A stretch of 64,000 nucleotides of DNA from Myroides oncorhynchi (GCF_020905415.1 NZ_JAJJMP010000001.1:3173501-3237500), one strand, 5' to 3'; shown: positions 46,156 through 55,657, counted from the first letter of the stretch. The notes: a model not told the origin generated them from the letters alone. A program made the numbers and translations.

Positions 46156-47160
46156 ATGGATTCTTTAACACAAATTATACTAGGTGCTGCAGTAGGTAAT
46201 GCCGTTGTAGGGCGAAAGATTGGTAATAGAGCTATACTATATGGCGCTATAGCTGGTACAATACCTGATTTGGATATTTTGTCTATGTTTTTTACTGATC
46301 CTATTACAGCAGTAGAGATACACAGAGGATTTACGCATTCTATTATATTCGCTGTTTTTGGAGCGCTTCTCTTTGGTTATTTTCTTTATTTTATAGAGAA
46401 GAAGAACAAGGTGACTTACGAAGAAGGATTTTGGTTGTTTTTCTGGGGCTTTTTTACACATGCCTTATTAGATATGTTTACTACATGGGGTACGCGATTA
46501 CTTTGGCCTCTTGATTACTCTTTTGCCTTTAAATCTATATTTGTCATTGATCCCTTATATACATTACCTTTTGCTTATTTCTTAGTGCGTTCGATGCGCG
46601 AGAAGACAGATATGAACAAAAGGATGTTCTTTAACCGTATGGGGTTTTATGTCAGTTCTTTCTATCTGTTCGTTACCCTATTTTTAAAAGCAGTAGCATT
46701 CTATAGTTTTACAGACTCTTTGTCTAAGCAAGGTCTGAAATATACCGAAATGTCAGTAAAACCGACTGTTATGAATACGATTCTTTGGAATGCTATAGTA
46801 GAGACTGAAGATTCTTTTCTGATAGGAGAGTATTCGTTCTTTGATCAATCAGATATTACATATCAACAGTTTTCAAAGAACCACGATTTAATTAAGTCGT
46901 TAGAGAATCATCCTTTAATTATAAGATTGATTAAGATAAGTGAAGGATACTATACTTTCTCAGAAAAGAATGAGGGTATTTACTTTAATGATTTGCGTTT
47001 CGGATTACTTAAAAATGAAGGAGAAGAAGTACAGTTTGCTTTTAGTTATCGCTTTTATTTAGATGACAAAGGAGAGTTACAAGCAGAAGAGGTTAAAAAG
47101 GAGCGAAAAGACGGACTTCTATTGCTAAAGAAGCTTTGGATACGTCTTCAGGGGAAATAG
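46156..47160 (+). CDS. YdjM-like membrane-bound metal-dependent hydrolase
   Basis: 334 residues. The N-terminal part matches the YdjM/LexA-regulated membrane hydrolase family (PF04307): MDSLTQIILGAAVGNAVVGRKIG, GTIPDLDIL, HRGFTHSIIF and HALLDMFTTWGTR, giving the conserved His and Asp residues. There are four or five membrane helices in the first 190 residues, then a soluble C-terminal region of about 140 residues. The substrate is unknown. An exact -7 TATTTTTG at 46138-46145 lies 10 bases before the ATG with TTGG 14 bases upstream of it, an imperfect promoter match. Confidence 0.87.
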   Translation: MDSLTQIILGAAVGNAVVGRKIGNRAILYGAIAGTIPDLDILSMFFTDPITAVEIHRGFTHSIIFAVFGALLFGYFLYFIEKKNKVTYEEGFWLFFWGFFTHALLDMFTTWGTRLLWPLDYSFAFKSIFVIDPLYTLPFAYFLVRSMREKTDMNKRMFFNRMGFYVSSFYLFVTLFLKAVAFYSFTDSLSKQGLKYTEMSVKPTVMNTILWNAIVETEDSFLIGEYSFFDQSDITYQQFSKNHDLIKSLENHPLIIRLIKISEGYYTFSEKNEGIYFNDLRFGLLKNEGEEVQFAFSYRFYLDDKGELQAEEVKKERKDGLLLLKKLWIRLQGK

Positions 47161-47217
47161 CTTCTTAGACGTTATTATTTGCCTTATTGTCCTTGTGATT
47201 TTCAATAACTTTTATTT

Positions 47218-48162
47218 ATGAGTTCATACCAAAAACATTTTATTAATATTATCTCTGAGCAACTCCCTGAAGGGGTAAAGCTCGTAGACTTTCTCTCTGA
47301 TCTAGTACATCTGAGTAAAGAAGCTTGTTATAGAAGGATAAGATGTGAGGTAGAGTTTACCTTGTCTGAGGTAGTTCATATCTCTAAGGCATTGAATATT
47401 AATCTAACTTCTTTAGTTATTCGAGAAGCAGGAGAGAAAGTCACTTGTAATCTGCGTATAATAAAGGAGAACAACGTAGTAGATGGCTATTCTAAGAAGT
47501 TAGAAGCTGAATTAAACGTTTTAGAGGGATTTGAATCTAAAAGTAAACATTCCTTGCTAATGGTGAGTAAAGAGTTGCCAGAACTACTTTATTTTGGATC
47601 TAGTGGATTGATGAAACTGCGTTTAATGAAGTTACAACTCAATCAAGGTGTGAGTAGCCCTAAAGTATTTGACCAGATAGAGTTGTTGCCTAGCTTGAAG
47701 AAGGTTCAAGACGCTTATTGGAAGGCGATACAACAGTTTAATATTGTCCTTTATCTAGGGCCAGAACTGTTAACGGGGATGCTTTATGATATAGAGTACT
47801 TCTATAAGACAGATATGTTATCCTTAGAAAACAAGAATGTACTGATCGCAGAGATAGCTGAGATATTAGATTTAATCCGTGATATAGGAAGTACAGGAGA
47901 GTATAAAGGAAAGAAAATAGAGCTATATATCTCTCATTTGGCACTAGAGTTATCACATACATGTTTGGTCTCAGATGGATTAGAAGCAACAGTTTTAGAT
48001 TTAAATTACCCCAATACACTGCTTTCCTTTGACCGAACATTTAACCAAGCACAGACACATCGACTACAAGTCATCAAGCGTACCTCAACACTGATTAGTC
48101 AATCAGGAGAAATACAGAGGACTACCTATTTAAATAAACACAGAGAATTATTACAATCTTAG
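47218..48162 (+). CDS. helix-turn-helix protein of unknown function
   Basis: 314 residues, no signal peptide. Residues about 20-60 (LVDFLSDLVHLSKEACYRRIRCEVEFTLSEVVHISKALNINL) have the shape of an XRE-like helix-turn-helix; the remaining 250 residues are helical and not recognised. Proteins of this layout are common in Bacteroidota and are presumed transcription regulators. It sits 57 bases after the YdjM-like gene on the same strand and ahead of kynU. Confidence 0.7.
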   Translation: MSSYQKHFINIISEQLPEGVKLVDFLSDLVHLSKEACYRRIRCEVEFTLSEVVHISKALNINLTSLVIREAGEKVTCNLRIIKENNVVDGYSKKLEAELNVLEGFESKSKHSLLMVSKELPELLYFGSSGLMKLRLMKLQLNQGVSSPKVFDQIELLPSLKKVQDAYWKAIQQFNIVLYLGPELLTGMLYDIEYFYKTDMLSLENKNVLIAEIAEILDLIRDIGSTGEYKGKKIELYISHLALELSHTCLVSDGLEATVLDLNYPNTLLSFDRTFNQAQTHRLQVIKRTSTLISQSGEIQRTTYLNKHRELLQS

Positions 48163-48322
48163 ATAAGAAAAAGAACAATTAGTAGCTCTTTTTTTGATTT
48201 AATTTTCATTAAGAGACAAAAACAGTTATTTATGTTTCAGTTTTAGACACAAATCAACTGATTGATTTAAAAACTTAGTTGTTACTTGCTATTGTTGCAA
48301 ATAATTTGATAAGAAGTATAAT

Positions 48323-49612
48323 ATGGCAAATAAAGATTTTACACTAGGTATAGAACAAGCAAGAGCTTTAGATCAACAAGATATTTTACGAACGTTTAAA
48401 GATAGATTCTATCCATTAGCTGATCACAAGGTGTATATGGATGGCAATTCGCTAGGGTTAGCTTCTGTAGATGCAGAAAAAGCATTGTTAAAGGTAATGG
48501 AGGTATGGAAGAGCCAAGGGATTTTGATTTGGAATGAAGATGATGGGCATTACTTTAATTACGGAAAGAACCTCGGGGGGCGCGTAGGAAAACTAATCAA
48601 TGCTGGAGAAAATGAAGTAATGATTACAGCTAACACTACAATGAATATTCATCAAGCAATAGCTACTTTCTGGAAGCCTACTAAAGAGCGCTATAAGATT
48701 TTAATAGACGATTTGAATTTTCCTACAGATCGCTATGCTATAGATAGTCAAGTGTTATTAAAGGGAATGAATGTAGACCAGGTAGTCAAAGTAGTCAATA
48801 GTCATAGCGGAGTATTTATAGATCAGAATGCTATAATAGAAGCAATGACAGAGGATGTGGCAGTTATCTTATTGCCTTCTGTGTTATACCGCAGCTCACA
48901 GCTCTTAGACATGGAACGCTTAACTGTAGAAGCTCATAAGAGAGGTATCTATATAGGATTTGACTTATGTCACTCTATAGGAGCTGTAGCTCATGATTTT
49001 CAAGCCATTCAACCTGATTTTGCTGTATGGTGTAATTATAAATATCTATCAGCAGGACCTGGTTCGACAGCAGGTATTTATGTCAATAAGAAACACTTCG
49101 ATAAACAAGTTGGTTTGGCTGGTTGGTTTGGAAACAAGGATGAAACTCAGTTTCAATTAAAGCATCAGTTTGATCAAGCTTTAGATGTTACAGCATACCA
49201 AACAGGAACACCTAATATTCTTTCTATGGCACCTTTAGAGGGAGTGTTAGATATATACGAAGAGGCTGGAATGGAGAATATAAGAGCCAAATCTCTTAAT
49301 CTTACAGCCTATATGATGTATCTAATAGATAGGCGTCTAAGTGCTTATGGATACTCATATAATAACGAAACAGAGGATGCTAAACGAGCAGGACATGTAG
49401 CCTTAGTACACGATGAAGCTTATCGCATCTGTTTAGCTTTAAAAAAGCACAATATTATACCTGATTATAGAGAACCTAATGTTATTCGATTAGCTCCAGT
49501 AGCTCTTTATAATTCATATCAAGAAGTATATCACTTGATAGAAACATTAGAGATAATTGGGGAAAATAAGGAATGGAATGACTTTAGTACTGAAAGAGCG
49601 ATAGTTATCTAA
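48323..49612 (+). CDS. kynU: kynureninase
   Basis: 429 residues, fold-type-I PLP enzyme. YMDGNSLGLAS near the start, NTTMNIHQA, VILLPSVLYRSSQLLDM, FDLCHSIGAVAH and AVWCNYKYLSAGPGS, with the PLP lysine in NYKY, are kynureninase signatures. It cleaves kynurenine to anthranilate and alanine (or the 3-hydroxy forms) in tryptophan breakdown and NAD synthesis. Other kyn genes are absent from the window. It is monocistronic with its own terminator. Confidence 0.93.
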   Translation: MANKDFTLGIEQARALDQQDILRTFKDRFYPLADHKVYMDGNSLGLASVDAEKALLKVMEVWKSQGILIWNEDDGHYFNYGKNLGGRVGKLINAGENEVMITANTTMNIHQAIATFWKPTKERYKILIDDLNFPTDRYAIDSQVLLKGMNVDQVVKVVNSHSGVFIDQNAIIEAMTEDVAVILLPSVLYRSSQLLDMERLTVEAHKRGIYIGFDLCHSIGAVAHDFQAIQPDFAVWCNYKYLSAGPGSTAGIYVNKKHFDKQVGLAGWFGNKDETQFQLKHQFDQALDVTAYQTGTPNILSMAPLEGVLDIYEEAGMENIRAKSLNLTAYMMYLIDRRLSAYGYSYNNETEDAKRAGHVALVHDEAYRICLALKKHNIIPDYREPNVIRLAPVALYNSYQEVYHLIETLEIIGENKEWNDFSTERAIVI

Positions 49613-49643
49613 GTAAAGATATTACCACTAAATAGATACGGAT

Positions 49644-49680
49644 AAAAAAGCCTTTAAAACTTAGTGTTTAAAGGCTTTTT
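49644..49680 (+). terminator. rho-independent terminator after kynU
   Basis: AAAAGCCTTTAAA/TTTAAAGGCTTTT stem with T run. Confidence 0.85.
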
Positions 49681-49715
49681 ATCGTTAATTTTACTACAAT
49701 ATTTACTTATACGAG

Positions 49716-50300
49716 ATGGTTATAGATATTAATCAACATAAAATCTCTATCGGCAGCAAGTATGATATCTTCATTAATAAGGAGAAGAAATACTTTGGAG
49801 AGCAGAAACTATTCAAGTTATTTGCAGAGATTCATTTGTTTTCTGATAAAACAAAGCAACAAGCCTTTGTGATAAAGAAAAAGTTTGCTTTTGTGTATCC
49901 TACTTATGTTTTGACTGACAAGGGTGGAAAAAAAGCAGTGCTAGAGATGAAATCTTACTGGAAGACACATTATCAATGTACCTATCATCATAAAGTATAT
50001 GATATCTATCCTCATCGTGGACGCAAATGTTCTGTTTTTGAGAATGGCAAGCAGATAGCATGGTGGGATAAAGCAGCTGTTTCTTGGTTTGCGGGTGATA
50101 ATTACCAAATCATAGCGAATGACGATGCTAATGAGCAAGTATTGATTGCCTGTTGTCTAGCTTATGATAATTATACTTTTAGATCAGGGGATAAAGGATT
50201 GATTAATATTGATGTAGGTAATGTTTTCCTTCAAAAGAGGCGTTTTGATCAAGAGTGGAAGCCTAATAATAAAGTAGTAAAAATAGATTATACTAAATAA
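49716..50300 (+). CDS. hypothetical protein, possibly LURP-one/tubby-like
   Basis: 194 residues, no signal peptide or membrane helix. Many alternating beta strands and a central HHKVYDIYPHRGRKCSVFENG...QIAWWDK suggest a single beta-barrel such as the LURP-one-related/tubby C-terminal fold, but this is a tentative assignment from strand pattern. It begins a run of small accessory genes on this strand extending to 53291. Confidence 0.6.
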   Translation: MVIDINQHKISIGSKYDIFINKEKKYFGEQKLFKLFAEIHLFSDKTKQQAFVIKKKFAFVYPTYVLTDKGGKKAVLEMKSYWKTHYQCTYHHKVYDIYPHRGRKCSVFENGKQIAWWDKAAVSWFAGDNYQIIANDDANEQVLIACCLAYDNYTFRSGDKGLINIDVGNVFLQKRRFDQEWKPNNKVVKIDYTK

Positions 50301-50344
50301 TTTATCTAAATTTAAAGAACATAAAAAACTTAATATATATCGGT

Positions 50345-50992
50345 ATGGATATTATCAATGCAACACAACAAGAACAAGATAACTTCTTCTGGAAGGTAAT
50401 TGAACAATCAAATAATGAGAAAGACTGTAACTGGGAAGACTATGATCAGGATGAGCATATTGATCAGATGATAGAGCAGTTGAGCAAAACAGATAAGAAT
50501 CACCTAATTGTTTTTGAAAAAGTGATGCAACAACAATTGCATAAATTATATACAGCAGAAGTAGCAGAGTTATATATTATCTTAAATAATGATTTTGATG
50601 TAGCAGAGGGAGTTATAGATTTTGACGATACTATCTCTGACGATGCTTTTATTTACTTTAGATGTTGGTTATTACTTAAAGGTAAAGACTTTGTAGATGC
50701 AATAACAAAAGATATCCAGGAGTTCGTTAATGGAGACTATAGCTTTGATATTGGCGATTGTGATGGAGAAGAGTTGTTATATGTAGCGGATTTAGCTAAT
50801 GAAGAGATGAATGGTGTAGATGAATCAGAAGAAATTAGAGATGCTATCTATGAGACGTTCCCTGAAGTGGTTAATTATGATGATGCAGAGGTAAAGATGA
50901 ATAGAGAAGTAAAAGGCGGAACAGAATTACAAAAAATGTACCCAGACTTGGTCGAAGAGATTTGTGATGTTCGCTCAGATGTTGAAGAATAG
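50345..50992 (+). CDS. DUF4240-like protein
   Basis: 215 residues, cytosolic. The start (QQEQDNFFWKVIEQSN) and the KVMQQQLHKLYTAEVAELYIIL and DDAFIYFRCWLLLKGKDFVDAI segments match the DUF4240 family, whose function is unknown. The protein is highly acidic (calculated by eye from numerous Asp and Glu), as is common for immunity or toxin-binding proteins. It lies 44 bases after the preceding gene and ends in a strong terminator. Confidence 0.72.
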   Translation: MDIINATQQEQDNFFWKVIEQSNNEKDCNWEDYDQDEHIDQMIEQLSKTDKNHLIVFEKVMQQQLHKLYTAEVAELYIILNNDFDVAEGVIDFDDTISDDAFIYFRCWLLLKGKDFVDAITKDIQEFVNGDYSFDIGDCDGEELLYVADLANEEMNGVDESEEIRDAIYETFPEVVNYDDAEVKMNREVKGGTELQKMYPDLVEEICDVRSDVEE

Positions 50993-51012
50993 TTCCTTTT
51001 TGCTAGATAAAT

Positions 51013-51049
51013 TAAAAAAAAGTTTAAGGAAATCCTTAAACTTTTTTTT
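51013..51049 (+). terminator. rho-independent terminator after DUF4240-like gene
   Basis: AAAAAAAAGTTTAAGGA and its complement with a two-base AA loop and a T run. Confidence 0.85.
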
Positions 51050-51105
51050 AGCACTAAAGCCAAGTATTTATTACCTTAACCTAGTTTTGTAAAAGAACAC
51101 TATAT

Positions 51106-51783
51106 ATGACACAACCTTTTAAAACACTATTCGGTATCTTATTGTTATCTACTACTTTACTTACTGGAGGTTCTATTAAAGCCCAGAAGATAGATGTGGA
51201 TTATAAGAATAATCTAACCTATTATCATTATGGCTATTCAGCAAAACTAGAGAAGAGCTTCTTTGAAGGCTTTGTCTTTTCTGATAATAGAAGTAATAAA
51301 GTAGAATACTCAAAAGAATATGTCGAGAAAGAGTATCCTGAACTACTAGATCAAGAGGAAAAAAGAAAGTTATTCTTAGTAGATCACGTTGCTAGATTTA
51401 AAAATGTATTAGGCTACGAAGCAGGTTATAAAATAGACTTCTCAGGTAAAACGATTATTGAAGATAACAGAGGAAATAAAGTAGAGTATAGTACAGACTT
51501 CTTTGGAAATAAAGTATACGAAGACAAATCTAGACAAATCAAAAGGACAATCGGTAAAGATATATTAGGAACCTATAACTATAAATCAGGTAGGGAATCA
51601 GCCTTGTTTAAAAAGAATATTTTCGGTGCCTGGGAATATCAGGATAGCGAGAAAAACAAGGTAGAGCTAAGTAACAATACTTGGAACAAATACTTAGTCG
51701 AATATCGCAGTGAAGAAGCTGTATTCTTATATTTAATCAATCAATATTTAAGCAAAGGGCAGGAGTGGAACTGGTATTTTTAA
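51106..51783 (+). CDS. secreted protein with internal NKVEYS repeats
   Basis: 225 residues, signal peptide (cleavage near SIKAQ). The mature part contains a repeating motif: SNKVEYSKEY (about 63), GNKVEYSTDFFGNKVYED (about 123) and KNKVELSNNTWNKY (about 183), each about 60 residues apart. This suggests a beta-repeat periplasmic or surface protein. No family was recognised. It is located among accessory genes, directly upstream of two decayed genes. Confidence 0.75.
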   Translation: MTQPFKTLFGILLLSTTLLTGGSIKAQKIDVDYKNNLTYYHYGYSAKLEKSFFEGFVFSDNRSNKVEYSKEYVEKEYPELLDQEEKRKLFLVDHVARFKNVLGYEAGYKIDFSGKTIIEDNRGNKVEYSTDFFGNKVYEDKSRQIKRTIGKDILGTYNYKSGRESALFKKNIFGAWEYQDSEKNKVELSNNTWNKYLVEYRSEEAVFLYLINQYLSKGQEWNWYF

Positions 51784-51849
51784 TATAAAGTATCACTTTA
51801 TATAGAATCCTTAAGTTGCTTTATTCTAGTTGTTTTTGAATTTTTTAAT

Positions 51850-52422
51850 ATGGAATAAATAGAGGCAAATAAGAAACAAGATGTTATCATTGCGTTTAAG
51901 CATCTAGGTGATCCACAATGGGAAGTAAATACAAGGTTAATCATAGAATCTTTAGCTTATAATTGGAGTAAAGCAAGTGCTGTGCCTTGTACAAAACCAG
52001 AGATAGAAGAACTAGAAAAAAGACTAGAAACTACTTTACCTGTTTCTCTAAAGCAGTTCTATCTTGTGTTTGGGGTAGCTGGTATAGGAGAAGAACTTAT
52101 GGAATTAAAAGAGATAGAATATTTAGAAAAAATATGGCACCTGATCCACAGTATGGACCAAGATTTAGGTGTTACCTTATTTGATAACTTTTAGCGATTA
52201 TTTAGGTAATTGTAATATGTTTTGTTTTTATAAAAATACCAAGCAGATTTATTACTTTGATCACGATACGATACTCGACCTTATATAATAAAGTTCTTCC
52301 TTGACTTTGAGGGTTATCTTAAATGCTGTTTAATACTAGCACAAACAGACCTGTTTGGTGATATTGATCGGAAACAGACCATCCGTTGGACAGAGGATAT
52401 AGTCAATAAATGGACATATTAA
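51850..52422 (+). pseudogene. decayed SUKH (SMI1/KNR4) immunity-like gene
   Basis: Joining three frame pieces gives a SUKH-like protein: ME, a stop (TAA at 51856), then IEANKKQDVIIAF...KPEIEELEKRLETTLPVSL, KQFYLVFGVAGIGEELMELK, then a frame change near 52194. GDY-like residues, CNMFCFYKNTKQIYYFDHDT and another stop follow, then a return to the first frame with FLDFEGYLKC...QTIRWTEDIVNKWTY ending at 52422. The EIEELEKRLETTLP and DFEGYL pieces are typical of SUKH proteins, many of which are immunity proteins against polymorphic toxins. Confidence 0.72.
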
Positions 52423-52437
52423 TAAATAGAAAAAACA

Positions 52438-52953
52438 ATGGCAGAAACACTTAGTTGGAGTGCATTTCAGAAGGAGTATCAATTTTGAACAAACAGTGTA
52501 TTTATTGACAAACAAGTCTATAAAGCTAATCGCTGATTCAACATTAAAAGAAGAGCAGTTCTGTTTATTCGCCTATAACTACCATTCTTTCTATGGGTAT
52601 ATATTACTTAGCTTTGATACAGATCAGATCAATAAGGCTAGGGGGTATTATCCTGCTAACTGAAGGTATGTAGAGATACAAGAATATATCCCTGAGATTA
52701 TTGTACCATGGGAAGAAGTATACAGACCTATAGAGGATGAATACTTCAGGATAATGGATAGTATAGATGCCCCTATTATTTGATAGATATTCTACAGGCT
52801 TTCTTACTTGTCTAAGAAGAATCATGGTCAGGATAGAAACAAGAAGGTCTATTAGCTGGTTATTTTAAGACAACACCTAGTGTTTGGACACTGGTGACAT
52901 AAGTAGATGCTGATGAAGAAGACCAAGAGCGATTAGCAATCAGTCCACCATAA
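52438..52953 (+). pseudogene. decayed gene of unrecognised family
   Basis: Starts MAETLSWSAFQKEYQF; an extra T in the T run at 52483-52486 shifts the frame, after which FEQTVYLLTNKSIKLIADST, EEQFCLFAYNYHSFYGYILL and YYPAN follow. A TGA (52661), then VEIQEYIPEIIVPWEEVYRP...MDSIDAPII, a second frame change, and ILQAFLLV, TAA (52813), TAG (52834), GLLAGYFKTTPSVWTLVT, TAA (52900), VDADEEDQERLAISPP. The pieces clearly come from one protein of about 170 residues. Family not recognised; context with a SUKH relic suggests another immunity-like protein. Confidence 0.65.
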
Positions 52954-53021
52954 TAAACAGCTGTTAGTTAGTGTGTTCTGTTTGTTTTTTGTAAATTGTG
53001 ATATACTTAATCATTTTTACT

Positions 53022-53291
53022 ATGGCACAAGCAACACAAGACACTAAGTTTATTAGAATATTAGGCATTGTTGCTACAGTGATGGCTATGGCGATGTATG
53101 TATCCTATATTCCTCAGATTATTGGTAATCTAAACGGAAATAAGAGTGATTATATTCAGCCTTTAGTTGCAGCGATTAACTGCACCTTGTGGGTGATGTA
53201 TGGCTTTAAGAAAAAAGATTGGCCTATTGCACTAGCCAATGCTCCAGGGGTATTGTTTGGATTGTTTGCTTGTATTACAGCTTTAGTATAA
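53022..53291 (+). CDS. SemiSWEET sugar transporter
   Basis: 89 residues from the ATG at 53022 (an ATG at 52998 adds eight hydrophobic residues not expected in the family). Three membrane helices form the half-transporter unit: ILGIVATVMAMAMYVSYIPQIIGNL, with the PQ motif, then YIQPLVAAINCTLWVMYG and LANAPGVLFGLFACITALV. Two copies would pair to transport a sugar down its gradient. It lies alone after the decayed genes and has its own terminator. Confidence 0.85.
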   Translation: MAQATQDTKFIRILGIVATVMAMAMYVSYIPQIIGNLNGNKSDYIQPLVAAINCTLWVMYGFKKKDWPIALANAPGVLFGLFACITALV

Positions 53292-53308
53292 GGGAAGTAG
53301 AGACAATA

Positions 53309-53344
53309 TAAAAGGGAAATAAACTTAACTGTATTTCCCTTTTA
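53309..53344. terminator. terminator after SemiSWEET gene
   Basis: AAAAGGGAAATA/TATTTCCCTTTT stem with A and T runs on either side; shared with the convergent MFS gene. Confidence 0.75.
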
Positions 53345-53387
53345 TATTTATTTATAGAGTTTTGGTATTATTGTGTGACACTGTTTA

Positions 53388-54635
53388 TTAATCATTGTCC
53401 ACTACTACATACCTCTTTTGAACCAATTTATTGACTCTACTCATTAAGATAATACTTAATATAGATACTCCTACTAATACATAAGCAACAATATCATAGT
53501 TGATCAGTGGGCTATTCTCGTGTTCTTGATAAACAATCATACCTGCTATAGCAGCAGCTATACCACCTGATATCTGTTGCAAAGAAGAAGTAATACTCAT
53601 ATATGCTCCTCTATCTTGTGTGTCTGGCACAGCACTATTTAAGGCAGAAGATGGTACCATACGACTCATAATACCGATCATCATTAAGATATTGATAGCA
53701 ATCACTAGCCAAAATGGAATGTGAAATAGATTAGTATATACCACACATACGGTCATTAACCATATAGAAGCAACAGCAAATAACTTAAACTTGCTCACTC
53801 TATCACTTAGGCGACCTATAAAAGGCATTAGCGTTAGTGAAGCTACGCCTGATATCATAAACATAATAGGCAGTTGGTCAGGATGCACACCGAGGTTATT
53901 GACCGCGAAGATTGTTCCGAATGGCATCATCATAAATCCCCCTACAGATAACATGGTGATAGACATAAATCCGATGCGGTAATCTTTATTCTTAACAGTA
54001 TGCCATAAGTGAGCGATAGCTTTCTTCTGAGGTTGTGTATTTAGGTGTTCATTTACAGGTTTTAAATATAGACCTATTGCCATAGCGATGATTACTGATA
54101 AGCCTACAATCATAAAGAAAGGTGCTTCCCAATACCATTTGTTAGCGATATATAGTCCTATTGGAATACCTAATACTTGACTTGCTCCAAAACCCATTTG
54201 CACAAAACCCATTACTCGACCTCTCTGCTTTAAAGAGAAGATATCTGTGATAATAGCCATAGAGATAGAACCGATCACACCGCCAAATAGTCCTGTGAAT
54301 ATACGGGCTAGCACTAAGGTTATATAGGAGTTAGCTAATCCACACAATAACGTGCCTATGATAAAACCGATATAGAAGAATAACAATAGTTTCTTACGGT
54401 CATATTTATCAGCGAATCCTGCTGTAAGTAATCCTGCTGCTCCTGCACTAAAGGCATAAGCGGATACAGCTATCCCAAAGTCCTTGGTACTCATAGAAAG
54501 ACTTTTTAGCAGTAGATCTCCTAAAGGAGCCATAACCATAAAATCTAAAATAACGGTAAACTGTGTAATAGCTAAAATGAAAATTACAAATTTCTCATAA
54601 CTACTAAATGTCTGAATTTTTATTGTGTTACTCAT
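53388..54635 (-). CDS. MFS transporter (DHA1-type)
   Basis: 415 residues with about twelve membrane helices. The loop between helices two and three reads GFADKYDRKKLLL, the classical MFS A-motif (G.LADRYGRR), and RIFTGLFGGVIGSISMAIITDIF and LKQRGRVMGFVQMGFGASQVLGIPIG match drug:H+ antiporter-1 type transporters. It probably exports a sugar, arabinose-like compound or drug. It stands alone on the minus strand. Confidence 0.9.
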   Translation of the reverse strand: MSNTIKIQTFSSYEKFVIFILAITQFTVILDFMVMAPLGDLLLKSLSMSTKDFGIAVSAYAFSAGAAGLLTAGFADKYDRKKLLLFFYIGFIIGTLLCGLANSYITLVLARIFTGLFGGVIGSISMAIITDIFSLKQRGRVMGFVQMGFGASQVLGIPIGLYIANKWYWEAPFFMIVGLSVIIAMAIGLYLKPVNEHLNTQPQKKAIAHLWHTVKNKDYRIGFMSITMLSVGGFMMMPFGTIFAVNNLGVHPDQLPIMFMISGVASLTLMPFIGRLSDRVSKFKLFAVASIWLMTVCVVYTNLFHIPFWLVIAINILMMIGIMSRMVPSSALNSAVPDTQDRGAYMSITSSLQQISGGIAAAIAGMIVYQEHENSPLINYDIVAYVLVGVSILSIILMSRVNKLVQKRYVVVDND

Positions 54636-54901
54636 ATTATTGTTTAAAATACAATGCTATTAGAATTGATAATAGATTGAAGATATAGCATTAAATAACT
54701 CGTTGTAATCTACTGGGAATGTTGCAAACTCTATGTTTGAAGTATAAAGAGTTTTTAATATATTCTAAATTAGCAAAATGCAAATATAAGCGATTATTCT
54801 TTTTCTTATCTTTGGACTGTGAAAAACGATTAGTTGTTTTATATAATTAACATTAAATATGTTTTTTTAAATATTTTTGATGTGAAATAATTGAAAAAAA
54901 A

Positions 54902-55657
54902 ATGAATATTAACTCATATAGTGTAAGGTATAATGATCTTTCAAGTAGATTTAGAGAGAATTATAATAACAATGAAATTTCGACTGAACTATTTGACTTG
55001 CTTTATGAACTACAGGAATTAGAGCAAACAAAAGAGAATAAAGAAATACAATGTCATATCTATGCTTTGCTTGAGCATTGGCAAAAAGCATATAACTTAT
55101 TGTTAGAGATAGTAGATAGTAATGACAAAAAAGCTACGTCTAAACTATTCGTTTTTTCTCAAAAAGCCAAAACACATAAGGATACTTTCGGACTAAAAGA
55201 TATTAGAGAAGCAAGAAAGATAAAAGAAGTTGTTCACTTGTCAATAGACGACTTTAGTTTGAAGAATGATTTAGCCCATCTTTATTATGTGAATTGTGAT
55301 AAAGTTGTTGTGTTTAATAAGTATTGTTCAGGGAATAGATTTATGATTAAGGCTTCAGCTATACTTACTGTAGATGATAAACAGGAGTTAATTAAGTATA
55401 TCTATTGGTTAGCTGATTTGCGCACTTCTCTTATTAATTTTTACAATAGTGAGAACAATAAATATTTATTGTTATTAGAAGCAAAAGCGGATAGTGATTG
55501 GTATGATACTTTGGAGGTTTATAGTGTAACTATCCATTACTCTAGCGCCAGGGAAATAGAAACGACTATCTCTATAGGAGATCAGGTTTCTTTAGACCAT
55601 ATTGTTGATTTAGAACTATACAACAAAGAATTTGTTGATTTGAATATAGATGGATAA
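54902..55657 (+). CDS. hypothetical cytosolic protein
   Basis: 251 residues without a signal peptide. The N-terminal 85 residues are helical (ELFDLLYELQELEQTKENKE, HIYALLEHWQKAYNLLLEIV), resembling a TPR-like unit; the C-terminal 150 residues are mixed. I do not recognise a family. The type of gene (helical cytosolic, poorly conserved in feel, near a transporter, preceded by a TATCTTTG -7 box at 54807-54814) is like the accessory proteins between 49.7 and 52.9 kb. Confidence 0.7.
   Translation: MNINSYSVRYNDLSSRFRENYNNNEISTELFDLLYELQELEQTKENKEIQCHIYALLEHWQKAYNLLLEIVDSNDKKATSKLFVFSQKAKTHKDTFGLKDIREARKIKEVVHLSIDDFSLKNDLAHLYYVNCDKVVVFNKYCSGNRFMIKASAILTVDDKQELIKYIYWLADLRTSLINFYNSENNKYLLLLEAKADSDWYDTLEVYSVTIHYSSAREIETTISIGDQVSLDHIVDLELYNKEFVDLNIDG

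Noticed and set aside
51982..52194. 70-codon frame as a complete small SUKH gene
   Set aside because: Coding sequence continues upstream past its ATG and downstream in shifted frames, so it is a fragment of a pseudogene.
52460..52663. 67-codon frame as an independent small gene
   Set aside because: It is the middle piece of the decayed gene at 52438-52953; sequence continuity before and after the frameshift shows this.
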